DNA of 48,107 bases from an uncultured Oscillospiraceae bacterium (GCA_934572325.1 CAKTKT010000007.1:1-48107), one strand, 5' to 3'. Counted from the stretch's first letter, positions 7,940 to 15,606 are shown. The notes: a model not told the origin generated them from the letters alone. Made by a program: numbers and translations.

Positions 7940-10002
7940 TTTATCGCCTCCTTCGATTCGCGGCAGAACTTCCTTTTCGTCAGCCTTGCCGTAAGTGAGT
8001 CAAAAGCTATCAGCAGCGCCGGAAGCGCGATCAGCACCAGCGCCATGGACAAAAGCGTGCCCCTGAACAGCAGCATACCCAGCTCCTTGACGATATTCAT
8101 CGACGAGGCGAACCGCAGGCACAGTCCCGCAAGCGAGAGGATGAGCCCGCTCGTGAGCAGCGAGATGAGGTTGTCGTCGATAGTGCGCGTGACCGAGGCG
8201 CGGCTTCCCATCGTCCTGCGGTTTTCGACATAGCCGTCCGTCATGAGTATCGCGTAGTCGATGGTCGCGCCGAGCTGCACGGTGCTGATAACGAGATAGC
8301 CGATGTATACGAGCGGAGTGCCGGTGAAGTACGGCACAGAGAGGTTTATCCATATCGCCGACTCGATGACGAAGATCAATATGAACGGCAGCGTCAGCGA
8401 GCGGAAGGAAACCAGCAGCGTCAAAAAGATGAAGCCGACGGCAAGCCCGTTCACAAGTCCTGTGTCCGCCGTGATGACCTCCTTGATGTCGTAGAGGTTC
8501 GCGCTCTGCCCGCAGGTATAGCTCTCGTCGTAATACTTCGCCGCTATGGCGCGCACCGCCTCCACGGTGGAGAAGGCGTCCTCGCCCTCCTCTGCGGTGT
8601 CCGTGTACATTATTATGCGCGAATAGCTGTCGGAATAGAAATTCGCGGCGATGTCCGGGTCAAGAAACTCACTGGGTATGCTGCTGCCGACGCTCGACAC
8701 GTATGACACCACCGCCGTCACGTGCTCCAGCTTTTCAAGCTCCGCACACAGCTCCCGCTCGCTGCCGGTGTCGCCGCGCGGCACCATGAGCACCAGCGCC
8801 ATGCTCTCCCCGAAGCGCTCGTTTATTTTCAGGGTGTCCTGCCCGTAGCGGCTGTCGGGCGCGGGCTCGCCGTTGCCGTAGAGGAAGTCCGCACGGCTCT
8901 GCGCGAGGTAACACGGCACGGCAAGCAGCAGCACCAGCATGAGCGCCGGTATGCGTATTCTCACGAGCGCGCGCCCAATGCCGTGCGGCGCGCCGATGAT
9001 GCGCCTGTGCGCCGTTTTGTCCAGCAGTCTCACGGTGCTCAGCGCCAGCGCCGGCAGGAACACCACAACGGAGATATAGCTGATGATAACGCCCTTGACA
9101 AGGTTGAGCCCGAGGTCGCTGCCGATGCCGAAGCGCATGAAGATCAGCGCGAAGAACCCGAACACCGTCGTCGCCGCCGACGCCGCGATGGAGATGAACG
9201 AGTGCTTTATCGCCTTGACCATGGCGGACTGCGCATCCGGCTCCGTCCAGCGCAGAGTCTCAAACGCCGTCAGCAGGAAGATGGCGTAGTCCAGCGACAC
9301 GGCAAGCTGGAGTATGGGGCTGACCGACTGGGTTATATATGAGATGCTGCTGAAGAATATGTTCGTGCCCATGTTTATGAGCACCGCCACGCCTATCGTC
9401 AAAAGAAACAGGAGCGGGGCTATCCATGAGGTCGTCGTCAGGACAAGGATAAGGATTATCACCGGCACAAGAACGCACGACGCGCCCATGACCTCCGTGA
9501 GCACCTGACGGCGCGAGTAGGCGATGCTAGCGGCGTTTCCGCTTATGCCGCCGTCCTCGCCAGTCAGCTCATATATCGCGTCCGTCGCCTCAAGCTCCAT
9601 ATCCGTTGCGATGGTCACGTCGTACAGCGCCGCGCCGTCGCGGTAATACTGCTCAACAACAGCCTTGTCCAGCGTTTCCAGCGGCGTTTTGAGGTCCACA
9701 ATATCGTCCAGCCACAAAACGTTCTCAACTCCGGGCACGACCTCCAGCTTCTCCTTGAGCGCCTGAGCCTGCGCAACGGTCAGATTCGTCACCATGACGC
9801 GAGCATTCGGCACGGACGCGGAAAACTCCTCCTGCATCAGCCTGAGCGCGACGGTCGATTCCGCATCCTCCGGCAGATAGGCGGTCATGTCATAGTTCAC
9901 CTTTACGCCGAAGAACATGACCGCGCTGACGACAGCCGCCGCCGCGAAAACGCTCACTATCAGTCGGGAGTGCTCCGTTATCCATTTTGCCATCCTGTCC
10001 AT
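7936..10002 (-). CDS. MMPL/RND-superfamily transporter, 688 aa
   Basis: Integral membrane exporter of the MMPL (YdfJ-like) type, expected to use the proton gradient to move lipids or hydrophobic compounds. It has the duplicated RND layout: helix 1 at about 12-32, an extracytoplasmic loop (about 35-170), helices 2-6 (about 175-340), helix 7 near 355-372, a second loop (about 375-520) and helices 8-12 (about 525-670). Conserved words include QLAVSLDYAIFLLTAFE and the matching QLGATIDYAILMTDGY, where an Asp is expected in the proton relay. Length fits the family. It lies 41 bases after an OmpR/HAMP two-component pair and overlaps the YhgE-like gene, so these genes are likely co-regulated. Confidence 0.9.
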   Translation of the reverse strand: MDRMAKWITEHSRLIVSVFAAAAVVSAVMFFGVKVNYDMTAYLPEDAESTVALRLMQEEFSASVPNARVMVTNLTVAQAQALKEKLEVVPGVENVLWLDDIVDLKTPLETLDKAVVEQYYRDGAALYDVTIATDMELEATDAIYELTGEDGGISGNAASIAYSRRQVLTEVMGASCVLVPVIILILVLTTTSWIAPLLFLLTIGVAVLINMGTNIFFSSISYITQSVSPILQLAVSLDYAIFLLTAFETLRWTEPDAQSAMVKAIKHSFISIAASAATTVFGFFALIFMRFGIGSDLGLNLVKGVIISYISVVVFLPALALSTVRLLDKTAHRRIIGAPHGIGRALVRIRIPALMLVLLLAVPCYLAQSRADFLYGNGEPAPDSRYGQDTLKINERFGESMALVLMVPRGDTGSERELCAELEKLEHVTAVVSYVSSVGSSIPSEFLDPDIAANFYSDSYSRIIMYTDTAEEGEDAFSTVEAVRAIAAKYYDESYTCGQSANLYDIKEVITADTGLVNGLAVGFIFLTLLVSFRSLTLPFILIFVIESAIWINLSVPYFTGTPLVYIGYLVISTVQLGATIDYAILMTDGYVENRRTMGSRASVTRTIDDNLISLLTSGLILSLAGLCLRFASSMNIVKELGMLLFRGTLLSMALVLIALPALLIAFDSLTARLTKRKFCRESKEAIK

Positions 10003-10043
10003 TTGCTTCTCCGTGATTGCTTACCTTACTTTTATAATATACT

Positions 10044-11168
10044 TTATAATATGGGTAGCTTCACCGCGACGGTGGTGCCGCTGTCCGTGCTGTCCTCCAC
10101 CCACACCGCTCCGCCGTGGAGATCCGCAATCTCCCACACGAGCGACAGCCCCAGCCCCACGCCGCCGTACTCGCGGCTGCGGGACTTGTCCACACGGAAG
10201 AACGGCTGGAAAATGCTTCTGCGGTATTCCTCCGGTATGCCGTATCCGGCGTCGCTCACGCGGATGAGGATATTGCCCTCCTCCTGCGCCACGCAGACGC
10301 GCACCGAGCCGCCGATGCGGTTATATTTGACGGCGTTCTCCGTCAGGTTGAACAGCAGCCGGTAGATCAGCGCGTCGCTGCCGGTCATTACGCCGTCGCC
10401 CTCATGCCCCAGCGTAACGCCGCGCTTATCCGCCAGCGGCGCAAGATCGGTGAATATCTCCTCTATCATCGGAGAGAGCTGTATGCGCTCGTTTCGCGCC
10501 GCCTGCCGCAAGCCGCTCATCTCCAGCAGGGTGTTCGTCATTTGGGTCAGCCGCTCCGTCTGCTCGCGCAGAAGGGCAAGAAACTCCGCCGTCTCCGGCA
10601 GCACGTCGGGGTGCTCCGCGGTGAAAAGCTCTAGCTGCGCCTGCATCAGCGCCAGCGGCGTGCGCAGCTCGTGCGCGGCGTTGCCGGTGAACTGCCGCTG
10701 GGCTGCGAAGGCGTTGTTGAGCCTTTCCAGCATCTGATTGAACGAGTGGCTGAGCTGTCTGAATTCCGGCAGCACGTCCTCGTTTATTTTCATGTCCGCG
10801 AGGTTGTTCATCTGCACCCTCTCCACCTGCGAGGCGAAGCTGTGCAGGGGCTTGAGGGCGCGTCCGCTGACGAAATACGCCAGAACGGCGCTCAGCACCG
10901 TCACCGCCGCCGTGATGTACCAGTTGGTCACGCAGAAGTTCTCCTGCGCCCCGTGGATAACGATGGTGAGCTCGTCGCCAATTCCCGCCGTCTGCGGGTC
11001 GAAAAACGCCGTCTCTCCGCTGACCTCGCCGCTCTGGAGATGCGTTCCGATGGCGTCCATGTAGTGGATGCCGGAGGAGCACAGCAGCAGCTTCATGCAT
11101 ACGCAGGTAGCGCCTATGAGCAGGGTGGTCATCAAGGTGATGCGCCATTGCAGGGAAAGCCGCTTCAT
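10044..11168 (-). CDS. HAMP-domain sensor histidine kinase, 374 aa
   Basis: Membrane histidine kinase of the EnvZ/OmpR type. Two membrane helices (about 7-27 and 95-117) flank a short extracytoplasmic loop of about 70 residues. A HAMP domain follows, then HisKA with phospho-accepting His in NAAHELRTPL, and HATPase_c with N-box NLTENAVKYN, DAGYGIP and GGVGLGLSLV. The ATG at 11168 overlaps the regulator stop (ATGA). A longer open reading frame reaching 11309 is only a shadow of the regulator gene. Cognate partner is the regulator encoded immediately upstream; the MMPL and YhgE-like genes downstream are likely targets, since they are in the same operon. Confidence 0.92.
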   Translation of the reverse strand: MKRLSLQWRITLMTTLLIGATCVCMKLLLCSSGIHYMDAIGTHLQSGEVSGETAFFDPQTAGIGDELTIVIHGAQENFCVTNWYITAAVTVLSAVLAYFVSGRALKPLHSFASQVERVQMNNLADMKINEDVLPEFRQLSHSFNQMLERLNNAFAAQRQFTGNAAHELRTPLALMQAQLELFTAEHPDVLPETAEFLALLREQTERLTQMTNTLLEMSGLRQAARNERIQLSPMIEEIFTDLAPLADKRGVTLGHEGDGVMTGSDALIYRLLFNLTENAVKYNRIGGSVRVCVAQEEGNILIRVSDAGYGIPEEYRRSIFQPFFRVDKSRSREYGGVGLGLSLVWEIADLHGGAVWVEDSTDSGTTVAVKLPIL

Positions 11169-11842
11169 ACCTCGTTCCCTCCCATGATATAGCCCTCGCC
11201 GATGCGGTTTCGGATGGGGTCGCTGCCCAGCGCGGCGCGCAGCTTCTTGCGCAGGGCGGAGATGTGGACGCGGATGGAGTTGCTGAAGCTGTCCACGCTG
11301 TTGTCCCACACGTGCTCCATCAGCTCCTCCTGACTGACCGGTCGCCCCTGATGCAGCATAAGGTATTCAAGTATGCCCGTCTCCTTGCGGGTCAGCGTCA
11401 GGCTCTGTCCGTTGACGGCGGCGGCGCGCGAGCGCGTGTCAAAGCTCAGCTCCCCGCAGGTGAGCAGCACGTCGCGCTGGGTGAACTGCCGCAGGGTGAG
11501 ACTGCGTATGCGCGCCTCCAGCTCCGCCAGATGAAAGGGCTTTGCCAGATAGTCGTTCGCTCCCGCGTCCAGCCCTGCAACCTTGTCCTCCACCTCGCCG
11601 CGCGCGGAGAGGATAAGCACCCGCGTCTCGCGGTCGGTGCGGCGCAGAGTGCGCAGCACCGTCATGCCGTCCTTCCCCGGCAGGTTAAGATCCAGCAGCA
11701 CCAGATCATAGCGCTCAACGCCCATGAGCTCCAGCGCCGTCTCGCCGTCATAGCAGAAGTCCACGCTGTACGCCAACCGCCGCAGACTGCGCACTATCGT
11801 CTCGCACAGGGCGCGCTCGTCTTCAACTACTAAAAGATGCAT
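11165..11842 (-). CDS. OmpR/PhoB-family response regulator, 225 aa
   Basis: DNA-binding response regulator. The receiver domain (1-118) shows ED at 8-9, phospho-acceptor Asp51 (LVLLDLNLPG), a conserved Ser near 80 (LILSARG) and Lys near 101 (YLAKPF). A winged-helix domain fills 125-225 (ETGILEYLMLHQGRPVSQEE). It is the first gene of the long minus-strand operon and is divergent from the thiol/methionine repair operon, with 137 bases between the two start codons. It could therefore control both sides. Ribosome site AAAGGAG lies close before the ATG. Confidence 0.94.
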   Translation of the reverse strand: MHLLVVEDERALCETIVRSLRRLAYSVDFCYDGETALELMGVERYDLVLLDLNLPGKDGMTVLRTLRRTDRETRVLILSARGEVEDKVAGLDAGANDYLAKPFHLAELEARIRSLTLRQFTQRDVLLTCGELSFDTRSRAAAVNGQSLTLTRKETGILEYLMLHQGRPVSQEELMEHVWDNSVDSFSNSIRVHISALRKKLRAALGSDPIRNRIGEGYIMGGNEV

Positions 11843-11875
11843 AAAGCTTCTCCTTTAAACTGAAAATATATCGGC

Positions 11876-11907
11876 ATTATAGCAAATCCGGCTAAATTTT
11901 GTGTTAA
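11876..11907 (-). promoter_or_regulatory. Promoter of the OmpR-regulator operon
   Basis: On the minus strand a perfect TATAAT (11876-11881) is preceded by TG at the extended -10 position (TGCTATAAT). The best upstream hexamer, TTAACA at 11902-11907, is 20 bases away, longer than normal. This fits an extended -10 promoter or one needing an activator. Confidence 0.6.
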
Positions 11908-11950
11908 ATTTCTGTTCTTAACAGGGATTTTAACCCTCATGCTGTATGAT
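11904..11950 (+). promoter_or_regulatory. TTAA direct repeats and possible -10 before the repair operon
   Basis: Three TTAA motifs at 11904-11907, 11918-11921 and 11930-11933 are spaced 14 and 12 bases apart, and a TATGAT possible -10 lies at 11945-11950, 30 bases before the first gene of the plus-strand operon. No -35 hexamer is seen at 16-18 bases, so activation by a regulator, perhaps the divergent OmpR protein, is plausible. This is inference. Confidence 0.35.
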
Positions 11951-11979
11951 GGGGGCAGAAAACGGAAAGGGTGAGGAAA

Positions 11980-12126
11980 ATGAGCCATGTAAAAAAGGCG
12001 GCGGCGCAGGTCGCTCTGCTTATCTCCGGCGCGGCGATGCTTGGCTACGGCGCATGGCGCGGCGAGGCGGCGGCGGTGCTGAGCAAGGCGATAAAGCTAT
12101 GTCTGGAGTGTGTCGGCATTGGATAA
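11980..12126 (+). CDS. CD1871A-type small membrane CXXC protein, 48 aa
   Basis: A tiny single-span membrane protein. It has a short basic N-terminus (MSHVKK), a hydrophobic helix (about 8-25), RGE, a second amphipathic helix and a terminal CLECVGIG containing the CXXC pair (Cys42 and Cys45). The length, the RGE segment and the CLECxGIG end match the CD1871A family of CXXC-motif proteins as I know it. With Lys inside, the CXXC would lie outside the membrane, where it could pass electrons or disulfides. A GAGG ribosome site precedes the ATG. Its 3' end overlaps the start of the polyferredoxin gene. It is too short for most gene finders. Confidence 0.85.
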   Translation: MSHVKKAAAQVALLISGAAMLGYGAWRGEAAAVLSKAIKLCLECVGIG

Positions 12127-13054
12127 AAAACATTCGGGCGCATCGGCGCTCATATCGCGCTTTCGCGGTTGGATACAGGCGGGGGCGACGCTGCTGACAA
12201 ACCTCCACCTGCCCAACTTTTTCAAGGGCGAGCTGTATCAGGGCGCGGGAAAGACCGTGTGCGTGCCGGGGCTGAACTGCTACTCCTGTCCGGCGGCGAC
12301 AGGCGCCTGCCCCATCGGGGCGTTTCAGGCGGTGGTGGGCTCGTCCAAATTCGGCTTTTCCTATTATGTCACGGGCTTACTCATTCTGCTGGGGGTTCTG
12401 CTGGGGCGCTTCATCTGCGGCTTTCTGTGCCCCTTCGGCTGGTTTCAGGAGCTTCTGCACAAGATTCCCTCAAGAAAGCTCTCCACGAAGAGGCTCAAGC
12501 CCCTGACCTATCTAAAATACGCCGTGCTGCTTGTGGCGGTGTTTTTGCTTCCGGCGCTGGCGGTGAACGACGTGGGCATGGGCGACCCCTACTTCTGCAA
12601 GTACCTCTGCCCGCAGGGCGTGCTGGAGGGGGCGATTCCGCTCTCGCTTGCAAATTCCGGCATACGCGCGGCGCTGGGCAGTCTGTTCACCTGGAAGCTC
12701 GGCGTACTTCTGGCGGTTATCGCGCTGAGCGTGATTTTTTACCGCCCGTTCTGCAAATGGCTGTGCCCGCTGGGCGCGTTCTACGCCCTGCTCAACAGAG
12801 TCTCGCTCTTTCAAATGAAGGTGGATAAGACGAAGTGCGTCTCGTGCGGGAAATGCGCGCGAGCCTGCAAGATGGACGTTGACGTGACAAAAACGCCCGA
12901 CCATTCCGAGTGCATCCGCTGCGGAATGTGTATACGCGCCTGTCCGACCGGAGCCGTGCGCTTCCGCTGCGGCTTTGGAGGCGGTGAAAATATATCCGAC
13001 GCGGCGAAAACGCCGCAGGAAACAACAACAAAAATTAAGGAGGAACAAACATGA
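12110..13054 (+). CDS. Membrane-bound 4Fe-4S polyferredoxin (NapH/YccM-like), 314 aa
   Basis: Predicted electron-transfer membrane protein. The N-terminus has a Cys cluster (C51, C57, C60, C67). Membrane helices lie at about 84-104, 133-152 and 195-212, each next to a CxxxCP signature: FICGFLCPFG (102-111), FCKYLCPQG (162-170) and FCKWLCPLG (214-222). The C-terminus is a two-cluster ferredoxin (C243/246/249/253 and C268/271/274/278). NapH, NosR and YccM proteins use this layout to move electrons through the membrane. Coordinates give the longest reading (GTG start); a TTG at 12119 has the better-spaced GGAG site. Its stop overlaps the next ATG (ATGA). The neighbours suggest that its electrons go to extracytoplasmic thiol proteins. 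Confidence 0.9.
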   Translation: MSALDKKHSGASALISRFRGWIQAGATLLTNLHLPNFFKGELYQGAGKTVCVPGLNCYSCPAATGACPIGAFQAVVGSSKFGFSYYVTGLLILLGVLLGRFICGFLCPFGWFQELLHKIPSRKLSTKRLKPLTYLKYAVLLVAVFLLPALAVNDVGMGDPYFCKYLCPQGVLEGAIPLSLANSGIRAALGSLFTWKLGVLLAVIALSVIFYRPFCKWLCPLGAFYALLNRVSLFQMKVDKTKCVSCGKCARACKMDVDVTKTPDHSECIRCGMCIRACPTGAVRFRCGFGGGENISDAAKTPQETTTKIKEEQT

Positions 13055-13422
13055 ACGCAAAGAAGCTTATGACCGTGCTGCTGGCGCTCGCGCTGGTATT
13101 CAGTATGACCGCCTGCTCCTTCCCCGGAGCGTGCATGAACCCGGGCAAGACGGCTGACAGCGGCAAGAACGCCATGCAGTCCGACATGATGGACAAGAGC
13201 ATGGACGGCAAGACCGACATGACAGACAGCAAATGTATGTGCGGCGACGGCAGCAAGTGTATGTCCGACGGGATGTGCAAGGACGGCTGCATGTGCATGA
13301 AGGACGGCATGTGCGCCGCGGACTGCATGTGCATGGACGGCGGCTGCATGAAGGACGGCATGTGCAAGGACGGCTGCATGTGCGCAAAGGATAATATGGA
13401 CGGAAAGGATATGAGCAAATGA
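13051..13422 (+). CDS. Met/Cys-rich low-complexity lipoprotein, 123 aa
   Basis: Not recognised as a known family. A signal peptide with lipobox MTAC predicts lipidation at Cys22 and a 102-residue mature chain. That chain contains 15 Cys (one lipidated) and 19 Met, one third of all residues. The rest is nearly all Asp, Gly, Lys, Ser, Ala and Asn; I see no Leu, Ile, Val, Trp, Tyr or His in it. CMC and MCKDGCMC words recur, with a DGMCKDGCMC unit at 73-82 and again at 102-111. Such a chain should be disordered and able to bind soft metals, form many disulfides or absorb oxidants through Met. AGGAGG precedes the ATG, and both ends overlap neighbours by 4 bases (ATGA), so it is translated as a full member of the operon. 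Confidence 0.88.
   Translation: MNAKKLMTVLLALALVFSMTACSFPGACMNPGKTADSGKNAMQSDMMDKSMDGKTDMTDSKCMCGDGSKCMSDGMCKDGCMCMKDGMCAADCMCMDGGCMKDGMCKDGCMCAKDNMDGKDMSK
13267..13383 (+). repeat. Near-identical 30-bp coding repeat in the Met/Cys-rich gene
   Basis: Codons 73-82 (13267-13296) and 102-111 (13354-13383) are the same 30 bases except for one silent third-position difference. They are 87 bases apart, with partly degenerate copies of the same word between them. This suggests recent growth of the gene by internal duplication. Confidence 0.8.
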
Positions 13423-14384
13423 GAAAGAATAATACCGCCGGTCGGCTGACGGCGCTGCTGCTTGCCGCGCTGATGGCGCTGTCTCTGGTCGCGTGCTCCT
13501 CCCCCGCTGCGGATATGAACGCCGGCAAGACGGCGGACGAGGCGGGCGCGAAGATGATGAGCGCGGAGGAGGCAGAGGCAAGATACAAGGAGCTCATGGC
13601 GCAGGAGAACGCGATATTCGCAGACAACTCCGCGCTGTGGGAGAAAGTGTTCATGGAGGCGGACAAGGGCTCTTCCATGATAGACGACGGCAGCAACTAC
13701 GCTGATTTCCTGCTGAAAACCATCGAGGGGGCAAAGGATAAGTTCTCCGCCGACGAGCTCAAGCTGCTTCAGGGGGAGGCAGAGAAGCTGCGCGGTATCG
13801 AGAGCGAGCTGATGATGCTGGGCGAGAAATACCCCGAGGCTGCCATGAAAGCCATGGACAGCGCAATGGATATGCCCGCCGACAGCGATATGAGCATGCC
13901 CGCCGATAACGGCGATATGAAGAAGTTCCCCGCCTTTGAGGGCAAGGATCTCGACGGGAACGCGGTGACAAGCGAGGAGCTTTTCTCCGCCAACGCCGTC
14001 ACCGTGGTGAACTTCTGGTTCACGACCTGCAGTCCCTGCGTGGGTGAGCTTGCGGAGCTTGACGCGCTCAACGGCGAGCTTGCCGAGAAGGGCGGTACGC
14101 TCATCGGCATCAACGCCTTCACGCTCGACGGCGACGAGGCGGCGATCAGCGAGGCGAAGGACGTGCTGTCAAAGAAGGGCGCAAGCTATCGGAACGTATA
14201 CTTTGATTCCTCCAGCGAGGCAGGAAAATTCACCACCGGCGTGTTCGCCTTTCCCACCACCTATGTGGTCGATCGCAGCGGCAATATCGTGGGCGATCCC
14301 ATCGTCGGCGCGATAACCGGCAAGACGCAGATGCAGGCGCTCAGCGCCCTTATCGAAAAGGCGCTTGCCGCCGATATGGGCTAG
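13419..14384 (+). CDS. TlpA/redoxin-like thioredoxin lipoprotein, 321 aa
   Basis: Predicted surface-anchored thiol-disulfide protein. Lipobox LVAC puts the lipid on Cys26. Residues 45-145 form a helical region rich in Glu, Lys and Ala, with no recognised domain. A Met- and Asp-rich hinge (143-167; seven Met in 25 residues) follows. The thioredoxin domain (170-321) has an active site FTTCSPC (Cys204, Cys207), a cis-Pro loop FAFPTTYVVD (Pro279) and the TlpA-like start FPAFEGKDLDG. Its ATG overlaps the stop of the Met/Cys-rich gene, and msrAB follows, so it most likely passes electrons to MsrAB, as extracellular thioredoxin-like lipoproteins do in other Gram-positives. Confidence 0.9.
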   Translation: MRKNNTAGRLTALLLAALMALSLVACSSPAADMNAGKTADEAGAKMMSAEEAEARYKELMAQENAIFADNSALWEKVFMEADKGSSMIDDGSNYADFLLKTIEGAKDKFSADELKLLQGEAEKLRGIESELMMLGEKYPEAAMKAMDSAMDMPADSDMSMPADNGDMKKFPAFEGKDLDGNAVTSEELFSANAVTVVNFWFTTCSPCVGELAELDALNGELAEKGGTLIGINAFTLDGDEAAISEAKDVLSKKGASYRNVYFDSSSEAGKFTTGVFAFPTTYVVDRSGNIVGDPIVGAITGKTQMQALSALIEKALAADMG

Positions 14385-14408
14385 TCAGAAGGTAAGGGGG
14401 CAGAGATC

Positions 14409-15527
14409 ATGCAGCGGAGAGCCTTACCGCTCCTGCTCGCCGCGGCGCTGCTGCTGAGCGGCTGCACCGGCGGGCAGAGCGCACCGCAGGAGAACAAGAG
14501 AGCACATGAACCCGATCTGACCGGGCAGGCGACCGCTGCGCTCGGCAAGGAGAGCATGTACATGGACACAACGGAAAACGTCATCTATCTGGCGGGCGGC
14601 TGCTTTTGGGGCATGGAGCAGCTCATGCAGTCCATCCCCGGCGTTATCGACGCACAGAGCGGCTACGCCAACGGGAGCTGCGAGGAGGACGCCGACTACT
14701 ATACCGTCTGCACGGGAGACACGGGCTTTAGGGAAACCGTGCGTGTGGAGTACGACCCCGAGCAGGTGAGCCTTGACGCGCTGCTGCTGGCGTACTTCTA
14801 CGTCATCGACCCCACGGTTGAGAACCGTCAGGGCAACGACGTGGGCAGCCAGTACCAGACCGGCGTATACTACACCAACGACAGGGCGAAAGAGACGGCG
14901 GAGCGCATCGCGGACATCGAGCGCGCTCGCAGTGAGAAGTTCCTTGTGGAGATAGCCCCGCTCAGAAGCTTCTACCCCGCAGAGGAGTACCATCAGGATT
15001 ATCTGGAGAAGAATCCGGGCGGCTACTGCCACATTCCGAGAGCGGAGATGGAGCTTTTCTCAAAGCTGCGCATCGACCCGGGCGACTACAAGAAGCCCGC
15101 GGCGGAGACCATCCGCGAAAAGCTCACGGACGAGCAGTACCGCGTCACGCAGGAGAGCGGCACGGAATATGCCTTTACGGGCGAATACTGGAACCGGTTT
15201 GAAAAAGGCATATATGTGGACGTCGTCACCGGCGAGCCGCTCTTCTCCTCCGCCGATAAGTTTGAAAGCGGCTGCGGCTGGCCCGCGTTTTCAAAGCCGA
15301 TAGAAGAGCCCGCCGTGGTGGAGCTTGAGGACTACAGCCTCGGTATGCGCCGCACGGAGGTCAGAAGCCGCGCGGGCGATTCCCACCTTGGGCACGTATT
15401 CACCGGCGATCCCGACTCGCCCAACGGCGTGCGCTACTGCATCAACAGCGCGTCGCTGCGCTTCATCCCCTATGAAAAGATGGAGGACGAGGGCTACGGG
15501 TATCTGCTGTACCTCTTTGATGAGTGA
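14409..15527 (+). CDS. msrAB: Lipid-anchored MsrA-MsrB fusion methionine sulfoxide reductase, 372 aa
   Basis: Reduces both stereoisomers of methionine sulfoxide in proteins outside the membrane. Lipobox LSGC puts the lipid on Cys19. The MsrA domain (about 57-215) has catalytic Cys65 in AGGCFWGME, and Cys207 (GGYCHIP) is a likely resolving residue. The MsrB domain (about 235-355) shows ESGCGWPAF (Cys289), SRAGDSHLGHVF and catalytic Cys344 in GVRYCINSASLRF. The paired zinc CXXC motifs of many MsrB proteins are not present. The MsrA-MsrB order matches secreted fusions such as pneumococcal MsrAB2. It is the last gene of the operon, 24 bases after the thioredoxin gene, with a ribosome site AAGGGG. 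Confidence 0.96.
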   Translation: MQRRALPLLLAAALLLSGCTGGQSAPQENKRAHEPDLTGQATAALGKESMYMDTTENVIYLAGGCFWGMEQLMQSIPGVIDAQSGYANGSCEEDADYYTVCTGDTGFRETVRVEYDPEQVSLDALLLAYFYVIDPTVENRQGNDVGSQYQTGVYYTNDRAKETAERIADIERARSEKFLVEIAPLRSFYPAEEYHQDYLEKNPGGYCHIPRAEMELFSKLRIDPGDYKKPAAETIREKLTDEQYRVTQESGTEYAFTGEYWNRFEKGIYVDVVTGEPLFSSADKFESGCGWPAFSKPIEEPAVVELEDYSLGMRRTEVRSRAGDSHLGHVFTGDPDSPNGVRYCINSASLRFIPYEKMEDEGYGYLLYLFDE

Positions 15528-15606
15528 TACTGAATTGCACGGGCAAAGCGCCGCCCTGCGCCAAGCTCCCCGAAAAAAACAGGCACACAGGTGTTGATTA
15601 TCTTTC

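Noticed and set aside
12650..13060. Possible horizontal transfer of the repair operon
   Set aside because: Its base composition and codon choice look like those of the neighbours by eye, and no mobile element or tRNA junction is seen.
13225..13390. Short regularly spaced repeats that could be mistaken for a CRISPR array
   Set aside because: They keep the reading frame, encode the same Cys/Met words and have no unique spacers of equal length; no cas genes are near.
12811..13581. A 256-codon minus-strand frame opposite the Met/Cys-rich gene, with His/Ala-rich repeats
   Set aside because: The repeats are only the complement of the CMC and KDG codons, and the plus-strand gene has a signal peptide, ribosome site and overlaps with both neighbours.
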